Under the pieces are notes generated by a model, which worked only from the letters and a program-made list of their open reading frames with translations, ran no database searches and was not told the DNA's origin. DNA of 51,604 nucleotides. Origin: Candidatus Nomurabacteria bacterium (lineage in GTDB: Bacteria; Patescibacteria; Paceibacteria; UBA9973). Made by a program: the position numbers and the translations under genes. The stretch is taken from contig JAHFNH010000005.1 in assembly GCA_023267435.1 (NCBI GenBank), positions 1 through 51,604 on the forward strand, given 5' to 3'. Of this stretch, positions 1-7,326 are shown one piece after another (position 1 is the first letter of the stretch; every line of letters starts with the position of its first letter).

Positions 1-118
1 AGCCAGCAAAAATCACTTGAATAAGCTTATTCACCTACGTGGTTAGAAATTTACTACAAGAGTCATTCTGCTGAATGAGGTGATTTTTTGTTACCATATT
101 TTTTATGGTATATTATTT

Positions 119-124
119 TATAAT
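119..124 (+). promoter_or_regulatory. -10 box of a leaderless transcript (TATAAT, 6 nt before GTG)
   Basis: TATAAT lies 6 nt ahead of the GTG at 131, so transcription should start at or next to the start codon. No clear -35 is seen at 17 nt upstream. The box decides the start codon of the downstream gene. Confidence 0.45.
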
Positions 125-130
125 TCAAAA

Positions 131-802
131 GTGAAAAATTATAATACTGCGATTAAAACTCTAAATGAAATATTAAAAAGAGAACAGCCTAAAACATTTA
201 GTAGCTCTTGGATACTCAAAAATGCTCAGCCTGTTTACCATTATGTTCGATTGAATTTTAGAACAGAAAATGATGATATAGATTGGGATTTAATTACTCA
301 ATCTTTACCTCGTTCATTTCAAAAACGTTGGGTAAGATATAAAAGAAAGAATATAAAACTATATGAACGTCAGTCTGAGGTTGATGTAATTTTAAACAAA
401 CATAAAGATAAGCTTTACGTATTATTTACTCCTGTTGATGAATATGATAAAAAAATACAGCATAGAATAATAATTAGTTTGGTAAGAATAGGACAAAAAG
501 GAAATATTTGTGCTCAACAGGAACTTGTAAAATGGGTTACTTTTATAACTGATGATTGGATAGATCGTTATCCTCAAATGTATCGATGGAAAGGGTATAC
601 AGACGAGGTAGAAGGTAAAATAAAAGGTTGTATACGTCTTTATCGTTATACAGGATCTTTTCTTGGTTATTTGTTTAAGACTCTTGAATATTCAGCCAGA
701 GGAAAGCCTCCGTTAGTGTCTTTAAATGATGCTATTTTTGATGGTAATAAAACTAGGGAAGAATATGCTGTAGTGCAAGAGGATTGGCAAATTTATAAAT
801 GA
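131..802 (+). CDS. Uncharacterised protein, possibly sigma-70 region-2-like
   Basis: Soluble 223-residue protein of unknown function. I chose the GTG at 131, not the GTG at 80, because TATAAT at 119-124 lies exactly 6 nt before it, the leaderless spacing seen repeatedly in this window; the longer reading would place this -10 inside the gene and add a hydrophobic stretch. The C-terminal half has a helical layout like sigma-70 region 2: a GN..AQQEL segment, then YTDEVEGKIKGCIRLYRY, then TGSFLGYLFKTLEY, which parallels 'E-G...AI-KFD..KG-FSTYA'. No region 4 or helix-turn-helix is recognisable, so a true sigma factor is only a guess. It ends with TGA, tail to tail with the Fic gene 18 nt away. Confidence 0.6.
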   Translation: MKNYNTAIKTLNEILKREQPKTFSSSWILKNAQPVYHYVRLNFRTENDDIDWDLITQSLPRSFQKRWVRYKRKNIKLYERQSEVDVILNKHKDKLYVLFTPVDEYDKKIQHRIIISLVRIGQKGNICAQQELVKWVTFITDDWIDRYPQMYRWKGYTDEVEGKIKGCIRLYRYTGSFLGYLFKTLEYSARGKPPLVSLNDAIFDGNKTREEYAVVQEDWQIYK

Positions 803-820
803 GATGCAATAATTCAATTA

Positions 821-1708
821 TTATTCAATAATTGAATTTGCAGATATTTTCCAAACTCCTTTTTCTCGGAAAGCTGGAATTGTCTGACGACGGGCGGCAT
901 TTGCAAGAGATGAAGCAGTTTTCCTATGTTGTTTTGCAAATTCAGATAACTTTATAATCGAGATACCTTCTAGGTATGCAATGCGTTTATGAAGTGATTC
1001 CATAAGGCCAAGTGCCAGGATCTTTGCCGTTGGTTTTAAATTTTTTTTATCTCGATAAATAGCAAATGAATCATAGTAATCAGACTTTTCTTTATTGCGA
1101 ATAATAATAGGGGGAAAACCAAGGCGAATTAATTGCCAATTAATAAGTACTCGTCCAATACGACCGTTGCCATCATTGAATGGATGTACATTTTCAAATT
1201 CTAAATGAAACTTGGCAATTTTTTCTATGAAATAGGATTCATGATTGTTGTTGTATTCTGTAATAATTCCATTAATCATAAGATCAACGTGCTCTGGTGC
1301 CGGAGCAACATGACTTCCTACTCGAACATATTCTCCCACAGTACGAAAACGACCAGCAATCTCATCTCGAATTGCTGTTATAAGCATTTTATGTAGAAAT
1401 AAAATAATTTCTTTATTTATATCAGTAGTCTTTGCTTTTTCTCTAATATACTCCGCGACATGGGCGAGATTTTTTGCTTCAAAAATTTCACGAGAAGAAA
1501 CCTGGCGTGCAACTTCAAGTTCTAAAAGGATTCGTTCGGTTTCTTGAAGTGTTAAGGTTGAATTTTCAATAGCATTTGAGTTGTAAACTGATTCTGCTAC
1601 TTCTGCTTCTTCAATCAACTTTAAAAGATCATCTTTACCAACTTTTAGGGAATTATAGCGATCCTTAAGTTCTTTTAGGCGACTTTTGATTTGTTGTTGT
1701 ATTACCAT
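821..1708 (-). CDS. Fic family protein (AMP-transferase) with C-terminal HTH-like segment
   Basis: 295-residue Fic-domain enzyme that by family transfers AMP (or another nucleotide moiety) from a nucleotide to a hydroxyl side chain of target proteins. The catalytic motif HPFNDGNGRIGR is intact at residues 175-186, with His175 as base and Asp179/Asn181/Arg183/Arg186 for phosphate and metal binding. An inhibitory helix motif SNAIEN at 44-49 matches the (S/T)xxxE(G/N) consensus before the Fic fold, so the enzyme should be autoinhibited (class II). The last 45 residues (IIKLSEFAKQHRKTASS...) look like a DNA-binding helix-turn-helix, often fused to Fic proteins of this size. Its promoter has three copies of an inverted repeat, which suggests autoregulation. 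No antitoxin gene is adjacent. Confidence 0.93.
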   Translation of the reverse strand: MVIQQQIKSRLKELKDRYNSLKVGKDDLLKLIEEAEVAESVYNSNAIENSTLTLQETERILLELEVARQVSSREIFEAKNLAHVAEYIREKAKTTDINKEIILFLHKMLITAIRDEIAGRFRTVGEYVRVGSHVAPAPEHVDLMINGIITEYNNNHESYFIEKIAKFHLEFENVHPFNDGNGRIGRVLINWQLIRLGFPPIIIRNKEKSDYYDSFAIYRDKKNLKPTAKILALGLMESLHKRIAYLEGISIIKLSEFAKQHRKTASSLANAARRQTIPAFREKGVWKISANSIIE

Positions 1709-1714
1709 ACTTTA

Positions 1715-1784
1715 ATTATAGTAATTCACGATTTTTTGTCAAATTACCGTGAATTATACACTCAAATAACAAAAATTCACGGTA
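1715..1784 (-). promoter_or_regulatory. fic promoter with three operator half-sites
   Basis: On the minus strand TTGACA (1737-1742) and TATAAT (1715-1720) are separated by 16 nt, and TATAAT is 6 nt from the fic ATG, implying a leaderless mRNA. An 11-nt site, AATTCACGGTA, occurs at 1774-1784; its exact reverse complement is at 1745-1755, and an 8-nt copy, AATTCACG, is at 1723-1730 inside the -35/-10 spacer. A repressor on these sites would block RNA polymerase directly. The HTH-like tail of the Fic protein is the obvious candidate (inference). Confidence 0.7.
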
Positions 1785-1952
1785 TTTTTCTATTTTCCCT
1801 CCATAATACTTATTCGAACCCCACAAAGGAACTGCAATTTTAACAAGTCGAATACGACTTAAAAAATTGGGAGCCCTAAAGGATTGCAATTTGTACAATC
1901 CTTTCGGATTAACAAATTGGGAACATCATTCCAAGTTCGGAGTGAGTTAAGA

Positions 1953-1985
1953 CAAAGCACCACGGAAATGGTGTTTTGTTTTTTC
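1953..1985 (+). terminator. Rho-independent terminator-like hairpin
   Basis: A 10-bp stem (CAAAGCACCA with TGGTGTTTTG, one G-U pair) with a 6-nt loop is followed by a T-rich tract on the plus strand only. No plus-strand gene ends just before it, so it would end a small RNA or antisense transcript arising in 1785-1950. Confidence 0.5.
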
Positions 1986-2010
1986 GGGTAATTTTTTTGA
2001 GTTATATATA

Positions 2011-2020
2011 GTGGTATAAT
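2011..2020 (+). promoter_or_regulatory. Extended -10 promoter (TGGTATAAT)
   Basis: TGGTATAAT at 2012-2020 is a TGn extended -10. It lies 8 nt before the ATG at 2029, giving a leaderless or near-leaderless mRNA. Confidence 0.55.
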
Positions 2021-2028
2021 ATCGTTAT

Positions 2029-3753
2029 ATGAAAAACCTAATAAAAATTTTTGTATTTTTTGCCTTAACAATTTCATTTACAGGCAGTGCTTATGCTCTT
2101 ACTATGGATGAATATTTTCAACAAATGGACCGCGACCAAGCAGCTCTTGATTCGTGTGTCGCCGGGATTCCTAAAGCAGTGTCTCCCAGCGCAGCGTGCC
2201 AATGGTGGAGAAGCTATGACGCTTGCCACCTAGATAGTTATCTAATCCAACGTGCAAGCAGTGAAAAACTAATTGAATCAGAATCAGGTGATGATTGTAC
2301 TATAATACCAACTGAAGGTGGTGGACCACCACAACATTATTATTATTCTGGAAATCAATTTTGTATCGAAAGGGGTATTGGAACTCCCAGTTATACTAAA
2401 ACATGTGTACCACGCACCGACATCGTACAACCAACTCCAATACCGAAACTTGCGCCCGCACCGGGATTTCAGCCGTTACTCGAAAAATCAGAAACACAAT
2501 TGGAAATCGAGCGAAAAAATAAACAACTTCAACAAGAATTAAAACAGGCGGAGAAAGAATTAACTCAAAAAGTACAGGAAGGATATCAGAAAGACCGAGC
2601 GGCTGGGCGGATCATAGGCGAAGAAACACATTATGGAACCGTAGAAATTTTGAGAGATGGAAAAATTACCTCTCTCGATTCATACATCAAGGCGAATGCC
2701 GGTGACATTATAAAAACCGGAAATGACGGATTCATGGAATATGGTCTTAATAATAGCAGAACCAAACTTGGTCCCGATACGCTTGGTGTGATGCTCGGAC
2801 TTGATAAATCGAATAAAAAAGTGATTACTCCGCTTGATTGGGATAAAGATCCAAGCTACCGACCGGAATTAAATCACTGGGAATTTTTTGAGAATACTGC
2901 TATTGATTTAATGGATTTCATCAATCAAAATCGTCCAAGCTATTTAAAATCTTGCGCAATAGGAAATGTTTACGAGTGCTCTTGGGGTACAGTACAATTC
3001 ATTCATGGAGGAGTAGGATGGTTTAATGAGAAAATAGAAAAAGATTTCCCAAAAAATATGATAGTAACTCCTACTGTAGCTATGGTTCCAATTGGAACCG
3101 AGTATAGTGTGGCAGTAGGTCAAGATGGTGCAACTACCGTGACGACACTAGATGGAGAGGTTGTCGTGATGGATTTAAACAGCAGAAAACTTGCGATTGT
3201 AGGGGCGTATCAGACAATCACAATACCAAAAACTGACAAAGGATTGACGACGGCCGAATTACAGCAGGGTCTAACTAAAGTAGACCCGGGTTCAATCGAT
3301 AAGTGGTGGGAGAAAAAAACTCAGGAACAAATCAGCCCGGAAATGGTAAAGAAAATATTTATAGGAGGCTGGGTGGTTCTGTTTATAATCATACTCTTTG
3401 TGAAGCGAAAACAAATTTGGCCAAATAAATTTCTGAAAACTCAAACCGATATAGAGAAAGAAAAAATAGTAAATGAAAAATTAGAAAAGAATCGCAAATG
3501 GCTTGTTAATAATTCATTTTGGACCGGAGTTTTTTCCACAATTATTTCTTTATATGTGACTTTAGCTCCGCAATCATCTCAATTCATACTTCTTGTAAAG
3601 AATTACTGGCTGATTTTCTTAATGCTCACAATTCTTGGTTTTATCTTTAGTCTACTTAGCATGAAATCTCCAAGAAAAGCTTTTGTTGTTATTGGAATGT
3701 GTTTTAACATATTTGCAATTATGTTATGGCTTAGAATTGGTTTGATATTTTAA
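2029..3753 (+). CDS. Secreted/membrane protein with FecR-like domain
   Basis: 574 residues. A signal peptide (about 1-23, ending SAYA) is followed by a Cys-bearing N-terminal domain, a Pro-rich stretch (PTPIPKLAPAPG) and a charged coiled-coil-like helix (about 148-190). A FecR-like beta domain follows: 'GTVEILRDGKITSLDSYIKANAGDII' continuing to KTGNDGFMEYGLNN, with a second part around VVMDLNSRKLAIVG. A transmembrane helix at about 445-462 and three more hydrophobic helices fill the last 90 residues, so the C-terminus is embedded in the membrane. In its family FecR domains sense or bind envelope ligands; no cognate sigma factor or transporter is beside it, so the function is open. The leaderless promoter at 2012-2020 supports the start. 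Confidence 0.8.
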   Translation: MKNLIKIFVFFALTISFTGSAYALTMDEYFQQMDRDQAALDSCVAGIPKAVSPSAACQWWRSYDACHLDSYLIQRASSEKLIESESGDDCTIIPTEGGGPPQHYYYSGNQFCIERGIGTPSYTKTCVPRTDIVQPTPIPKLAPAPGFQPLLEKSETQLEIERKNKQLQQELKQAEKELTQKVQEGYQKDRAAGRIIGEETHYGTVEILRDGKITSLDSYIKANAGDIIKTGNDGFMEYGLNNSRTKLGPDTLGVMLGLDKSNKKVITPLDWDKDPSYRPELNHWEFFENTAIDLMDFINQNRPSYLKSCAIGNVYECSWGTVQFIHGGVGWFNEKIEKDFPKNMIVTPTVAMVPIGTEYSVAVGQDGATTVTTLDGEVVVMDLNSRKLAIVGAYQTITIPKTDKGLTTAELQQGLTKVDPGSIDKWWEKKTQEQISPEMVKKIFIGGWVVLFIIILFVKRKQIWPNKFLKTQTDIEKEKIVNEKLEKNRKWLVNNSFWTGVFSTIISLYVTLAPQSSQFILLVKNYWLIFLMLTILGFIFSLLSMKSPRKAFVVIGMCFNIFAIMLWLRIGLIF

Positions 3754-3813
3754 TTTTTACGTAGTTGTATATCCATGATTTACGGATTCTATTTTCATTG
3801 TTATACTAAAACT

Positions 3814-4020
3814 ATGCAAAAAACAGCTACACGTGTTTTTATTTATTCATCAATCACTTTTGGTGTTATAGGAATTTTACTAATCTTAGTCGGAGGACCA
3901 GATGGAAATAACTCTACATTATTAAACCAGAGATTACACCAACTTCTACTAATAACTGTTTGTATTATATTACCTTCATTTGCGTTAAGTGTTGCCAGTA
4001 AGTATCTAAACGATAAATAA
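3814..4020 (+). CDS. Small two-helix membrane protein
   Basis: 68 residues with two hydrophobic helices (about 8-25 and 42-60) and a short polar loop GGPDGNNSTLL; no family recognised. The frame extends back to an ATG at 3775, but TGTTATACT (3799-3807), an extended -10, ends 6 nt before the ATG at 3814, so the shorter form is favoured as a leaderless transcript. It ends at a bidirectional terminator shared with the convergent gene at 4071. Confidence 0.6.
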   Translation: MQKTATRVFIYSSITFGVIGILLILVGGPDGNNSTLLNQRLHQLLLITVCIILPSFALSVASKYLNDK

Positions 4021-4030
4021 AGTTAAAACA

Positions 4031-4058
4031 AAAAACCACTTCGATCGAAGTGGTTTTT
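4031..4058. terminator. Bidirectional terminator between convergent genes
   Basis: A near-perfect palindrome (AACCACTTCGATCGAAGTGG core) is flanked by A5 and T5 runs, so it works on both strands. It ends the small membrane gene to the left and the minus-strand gene to the right. Confidence 0.85.
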
Positions 4059-4070
4059 AAAATTTTCTTG

Positions 4071-4448
4071 CTAATTTTCTTTTAACTTTTTAAATACATC
4101 TTCACCAAGCTTCAGTACGTCATTTACGATTACTGGCTTTAATGTTTCTCCAGGATAAAATCTAATAAGTTCTTCTTTAAGAATGGTATAAGTAACTTCT
4201 TCAGAATTATTGAATTTGTGCCCTTTAAGTTCTTTTACACAAAAATCAATAAGACTCAATTTTTCATCTTTAATTTCAACTTTAGCTGAAATTATTTTTT
4301 TGGGTTTTGGCGGAATATTTGATCTTTTTAATAATCTTCTCATTCCAAAATAGAAAAGCAAGACTATAACAATTCCAATTAAGAAAAAGATAACAAACAA
4401 CCAATCAGGCAGTCCTGTGATGTTGGACAAGAGGACGAAATTTTTCAT
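4071..4448 (-). CDS. Single-pass membrane protein of unknown function
   Basis: 125 residues from the ATG at 4448; a TTG start at 4472 is possible but less likely. One strong transmembrane helix (LFVIFFLIGIVIVLLFYF, about 17-34) is followed by a basic stop-transfer RRLLKRS and a cytosolic, Lys/Glu-rich C-terminal domain with a short helical repeat ('FCVKELKGHKFNNSEEVTY'). No family recognised. Its promoter is at 4494-4522 and implies a leader of about 40 nt, in contrast to the leaderless neighbours. The promoter palindrome is shared with the divergent serpin gene. Confidence 0.7.
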   Translation of the reverse strand: MKNFVLLSNITGLPDWLFVIFFLIGIVIVLLFYFGMRRLLKRSNIPPKPKKIISAKVEIKDEKLSLIDFCVKELKGHKFNNSEEVTYTILKEELIRFYPGETLKPVIVNDVLKLGEDVFKKLKEN

Positions 4449-4493
4449 ATTTTCAGTTTTTAGGTTTAACAAACAACAAAATTATTTTTCTAA

Positions 4494-4539
4494 ACAATAT
4501 CACACATCGATTGACAAGTCAACATAAAAATAATATAAT
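4494..4539. promoter_or_regulatory. Divergent promoters whose -35 boxes form one palindrome
   Basis: Plus strand: TTGACA 4511-4516, 17 nt, TATAAT 4534-4539 (serpin). Minus strand: TTGACT (4517-4522), 17 nt, TATTGT (4494-4499) for the gene at 4071. The two -35 hexamers abut as TTGACAAGTCAA, so the two polymerases cannot bind together and one regulator could control both. Confidence 0.7.
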
Positions 4540-4578
4540 AACCAAGTCGCTTTATTAAATTTGTTTAATTATTTTTAT

Positions 4579-5919
4579 ATGAAATACAACAAAGGTCTTT
4601 CAACTATATCAGTTGTTTTAATAGTTATCGCTGCTCTGGGTATTTATTTTTTACAAAAGAATTCAGGCATAGTGTTAAAAAACACAGATCAAAAACAGCA
4701 AGAACAACAAGGTAAAAATACTCCTACACCCAATCCAACAACTGAAGATAAAAAAATAAATGATATCTCCTACACTAAAATTAATTCCGATAATCCTATT
4801 GTCATTGCTAATAATAAATTTACTTTTGATATTTACTCCAAGATCACAGAAAAGGGGAAAAATGTTTTCTTTTCCCCATTAAGTATTTCCAGTGCTTTCG
4901 CAATGGTTTACGAAGGTGCATCAGGTAAAACTGCCGACGAAATTCAATCAGTATTTCATTTTCCAAAAGATATGAATATTCTCAGAACGTCTTTTTCTTC
5001 GATTAATAATGACGTCAATAATGCAAGCAATGACTACAAATTAAGTATTGCTAATGCTCTATGGGTACAGCAAGATTTTAAATTTTTAGATAAATATCTT
5101 TCTGCGGTGGATCAGTACTATGTTGGAAAAGCTACGAATGTAGATTTTGTAAACAAGACAGAGGAAGTGCGTCAAACAATCAATCAATGGGTTGAAGGAA
5201 AAACTAATAATAAAATAAAAGATTTATTAGCACAGGGTACTTTAAGTTCTGGCACTAGACTTGTTTTGACTAATGCTATTTATTTCAAAGGGCAATGGGA
5301 AAAAGCATTTGATAAAAAATTAACCTCAGAACAGAACTTTAATGTAGATAATAATACAAAGGTTAAAGTTCAGATGATGAAAAAAACAGATAAAGACGCT
5401 GTGTTTAAATATGGGGAGAATGGGAATTTACAAATACTTGATCTGCCATATAAGGGAAATAAAATATCAATGATGGTTTTACTTCCAAAAGACAATAATA
5501 TTGCATCTCTTGAAAAATCATTTTCTTTTGTGAAGTTAAACGAATGGAAAAAGCTTCTTAGTGAGAAGCGTGTAGACGTATTTTTACCAAAGTTTAAAAT
5601 TGAAACACAATATTATCTTGCTGATACATTGAGTGGTATGGGTATGCCTACAGCTTTTACTGGTAATGCAGATTTTTCAGGCATGGATGGTAAAACAGAT
5701 CTTTCAATTACTAAAGTAATTCACAAGGCTTTTGTTGATGTAAATGAAGAAGGCACTGAAGCTGCTGCTGCTACTGCCATCATAGTGGGAGTTACATCAG
5801 CTGGACCAGATTTTTCTATACCAGTATTTCGAGCAGATCATCCATTTTTATTTATAATTCAAGATACGACTAACGGCAATATATTGTTTATAGGTAAGAT
5901 AGAAAATCCTACAATCTAA
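4579..5919 (+). CDS. Membrane-anchored serpin (serine protease inhibitor)
   Basis: 446 residues from the ATG at 4579; an upstream TTG at 4561 is in frame but less likely. An N-terminal hydrophobic anchor (about 8-24) and a polar Gln/Asn/Thr-rich linker lead to a full serpin fold: FDIYSKITEKGKNVFFSPLS, AMVYEGASGKTADEI, ALWVQQDF, TNAIYFKGQWEKAFD, FLPKFKIE and the C-terminal HPFLFIIQDTTNGNILFIGK. The reactive-centre hinge EEGTEAAAATA (about 390-400) has the small residues needed for loop insertion, so it should be an inhibitor. Alignment by hinge spacing puts P1-P1' near Thr-Ser in IIVGVTSAGP, suggesting elastase- or chymotrypsin-like targets (inference). The anchor would display the inhibitor outside the cell. 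Confidence 0.95.
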   Translation: MKYNKGLSTISVVLIVIAALGIYFLQKNSGIVLKNTDQKQQEQQGKNTPTPNPTTEDKKINDISYTKINSDNPIVIANNKFTFDIYSKITEKGKNVFFSPLSISSAFAMVYEGASGKTADEIQSVFHFPKDMNILRTSFSSINNDVNNASNDYKLSIANALWVQQDFKFLDKYLSAVDQYYVGKATNVDFVNKTEEVRQTINQWVEGKTNNKIKDLLAQGTLSSGTRLVLTNAIYFKGQWEKAFDKKLTSEQNFNVDNNTKVKVQMMKKTDKDAVFKYGENGNLQILDLPYKGNKISMMVLLPKDNNIASLEKSFSFVKLNEWKKLLSEKRVDVFLPKFKIETQYYLADTLSGMGMPTAFTGNADFSGMDGKTDLSITKVIHKAFVDVNEEGTEAAAATAIIVGVTSAGPDFSIPVFRADHPFLFIIQDTTNGNILFIGKIENPTI

Positions 5920-5950
5920 CTGGTATTTATTAAGGTAATAGGGGAAATAA

Positions 5951-5977
5951 AAAAAGTTCTCAATTTGAGAACTTTTT
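5951..5977 (+). terminator. Terminator after the serpin gene
   Basis: AAAAAGTTCTC, a 4-nt loop, then TGAGAACTTTTT: an 11-bp stem including the A/T runs. It is symmetrical enough to work both ways. Confidence 0.8.
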
Positions 5978-6026
5978 ACCGTTTTTATAATAGGTATATA
6001 TTTCTATTACTGATATACTTCGTCAC

Positions 6027-6470
6027 ATGAATTTAATTACATGGCGTGGCTCAAAAAATCCTATCTTACGTTATTTAATAGCTGTGCCTTTAACATGGTT
6101 AATGCTAATTCCTATCATCATTGCGGATATTTTTGTTGAAATTTATCATCGAGTAGCTTTTCCTATCTACGGAATACAATACGTCAAACGTTCTCAATAT
6201 ATTCGTATAATGGATCGTGAAAAACTCCCTTATCTTTTATGGTATGAAAAGATCGGATGTGCTTATTGTGGATATATTAACGGATGGTTACACTATGCTT
6301 CCACAATTGCAGGGAGAACTGAAAGTTATTTTTGTGCAATATCTCATTTAGAAATACGAGGATATATTCCTTCAGAACATGAAAAGTCATTTTTAAAATA
6401 TGGTGACGAAGCTGCACTCAAAAAGCGTTATTTCATGCACGATTTGAAATATGGTAAAGAAGTGAAGTAA
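6027..6470 (+). CDS. Conserved membrane protein with CxxC motif
   Basis: 147 residues. One hydrophobic helix (about 15-36, LRYLIAVPLTWLMLIPIIIA) is followed by a conserved-looking segment IMDREKLPYLLWYEKIGCAYCGY, with a CxxC pair at the start of a helix, another Cys in YFCAISHLE, and a C-terminal EHEKSFLKYGDE. I know this pattern from uncharacterised bacterial proteins (a WYEKxxCAYCGY signature) but not its function. CxxC plus the later Cys and His could bind metal or act in redox. TATACT at 6014-6019 in a TGn context is 7 nt before the ATG, supporting this start and a leaderless mRNA. Confidence 0.75.
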   Translation: MNLITWRGSKNPILRYLIAVPLTWLMLIPIIIADIFVEIYHRVAFPIYGIQYVKRSQYIRIMDREKLPYLLWYEKIGCAYCGYINGWLHYASTIAGRTESYFCAISHLEIRGYIPSEHEKSFLKYGDEAALKKRYFMHDLKYGKEVK

Positions 6471-6482
6471 TTGTTTGGAATT

Positions 6483-6517
6483 AAGGAGCTTTTTAACAGA
6501 GGCTCTTTTTTTATTTT
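6483..6517 (+). terminator. Weak rho-independent terminator
   Basis: AAGGAGC pairs with GCTCTTT (one G-U) across a 12-nt loop and runs into seven or more T. It follows the CxxC membrane protein gene. Confidence 0.55.
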
Positions 6518-6532
6518 AAAGAATTAAGATAC

Positions 6533-6561
6533 TTGCCATTTTGGGGTTTTTGAGCGATACT
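6533..6561 (+). promoter_or_regulatory. Promoter of the PG-binding gene (leaderless)
   Basis: TTGCCA (6533-6538), 17-nt spacer, GATACT (6556-6561), then 6 nt to the ATG at 6568. The spacing rejects the upstream TTG start at 6541, which would lie inside the promoter. Confidence 0.6.
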
Positions 6562-6567
6562 CATTTT

Positions 6568-7218
6568 ATGAAAAAAATATTTTATGTTTTTACTTTTTTA
6601 ATTATCAGTATTTTTATTGCACCTCATATTTCAATGGCTTCTTCGAAAGCGTTGCCCAATCTGGAAGTCACCGCTAAAAAGCTTCCTTTCGGCAAGATTA
6701 CAGTTATAAATACCGGATCGGACGGACTTTTTGCTTTTAGCGATCTAGAAGCAGGGAATTATGAATTGTTTATAAATGGTGAATCAACTTCACTTGGAAT
6801 TTTTCCGGTGGCAAATGGCAAAATTTCTGGAAAGGTTTTGATTAATATTAATGATGAGGAAACACCTACTCCAACTCCAACTCCTGCACCTGCACCTGCA
6901 CCTGCACCTGCACCTGCACCTGCACCTGCACCTGCAAACACAAACGTAAACACGAATTCTACTGACAATATTACAACAAATTTTCAGTTTGAGGAAAAAA
7001 ATTGGGAGAAAAATTCCACTGCTGATTATGTTGCAAAATTAAAAGATCTTTTAAAGAAAGAAAATATTTTACCAGCTAGTTTTAAAGAAGGGGATGCAAA
7101 AACACTAAAAAATTCTATCAAGAAATTCCAAGTAAAATACGGCATTCGAAGTACCGGAAATGTCGGTCCATCTACCGCTCAGAAGTTGAACGAACTTTTG
7201 AAAGCTAACAAGAATTAA
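6568..7218 (+). CDS. Secreted protein with (Ala-Pro)n linker and PG-binding-like domain
   Basis: 216 residues. A signal peptide (about 1-25, HISMASS) precedes a small beta domain (about 30-95: GKITVINTGSDGLFAFSDL, AGNYELFINGE). A PTPTPTP/(AP)n linker follows, then a C-terminal helical domain (STADYVAKLKDLLKKENI ... IKKFQVKYGIRSTGNVGPST) of the PG_binding_1 type, which in its family holds cell-wall peptidoglycan. The linker is encoded by a tandem hexamer whose unit is two codons, so copy-number change lengthens or shortens it without a frameshift. Likely a wall-bound surface protein. Confidence 0.8.
   Translation: MKKIFYVFTFLIISIFIAPHISMASSKALPNLEVTAKKLPFGKITVINTGSDGLFAFSDLEAGNYELFINGESTSLGIFPVANGKISGKVLININDEETPTPTPTPAPAPAPAPAPAPAPAPANTNVNTNSTDNITTNFQFEEKNWEKNSTADYVAKLKDLLKKENILPASFKEGDAKTLKNSIKKFQVKYGIRSTGNVGPSTAQKLNELLKANKN
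6885..6933 (+). repeat. Tandem hexamer (GCACCT)n encoding (Ala-Pro)n
   Basis: About eight perfect copies of a 6-nt unit are preceded by degenerate CCAACT/CCTACT copies. In-frame length variation by slipped-strand mispairing is expected. Confidence 0.85.
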
Positions 7219-7244
7219 ATAAGAAAACACATTTCATTTGTCTA

Positions 7245-7276
7245 AAATATTACCTTTGTACTTAGGTAATATTTTT
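7245..7276 (+). terminator. Terminator after the PG-binding gene
   Basis: AAATATTACC and GGTAATATTT pair around a 10-nt loop, followed by a T run. Confidence 0.75.
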
Positions 7277-7326
7277 GCTATAGTATACATAGGTCTTATT
7301 ATTAATAGAATTATTAACTAAATTAT

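Larger units (their letters stand above)
1785..2028. other. Gene-free interval with hairpins between fic and the FecR-like gene
   Basis: No convincing coding frame. It holds a perfect 9-bp hairpin at 1878-1904 (AAAGGATTG / CAATCCTTT, 9-nt loop), flanked by two direct copies of AAATTGGGA, then a terminator-like hairpin at 1953-1985, then the promoter of the next gene. It could be a short noncoding transcript or an intergenic palindromic repeat. Confidence 0.5.

Noticed and set aside
1716..2077. Minus-strand frames upstream of fic
   Set aside because: They overlap the fic promoter, operators and a terminator hairpin and show no recognisable protein features.
6890..6933. CRISPR-like repeat array
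   Set aside because: A contiguous 6-nt tandem repeat with no spacers, in frame in a coding gene. No CRISPR array or cas gene was seen in the window.
6759..6968. Minus-strand frame rich in Gly-Ala repeats
   Set aside because: It is the antisense of the (Ala-Pro)n hexamer repeat inside a gene with a clear signal peptide and domain; no promoter or independent support.
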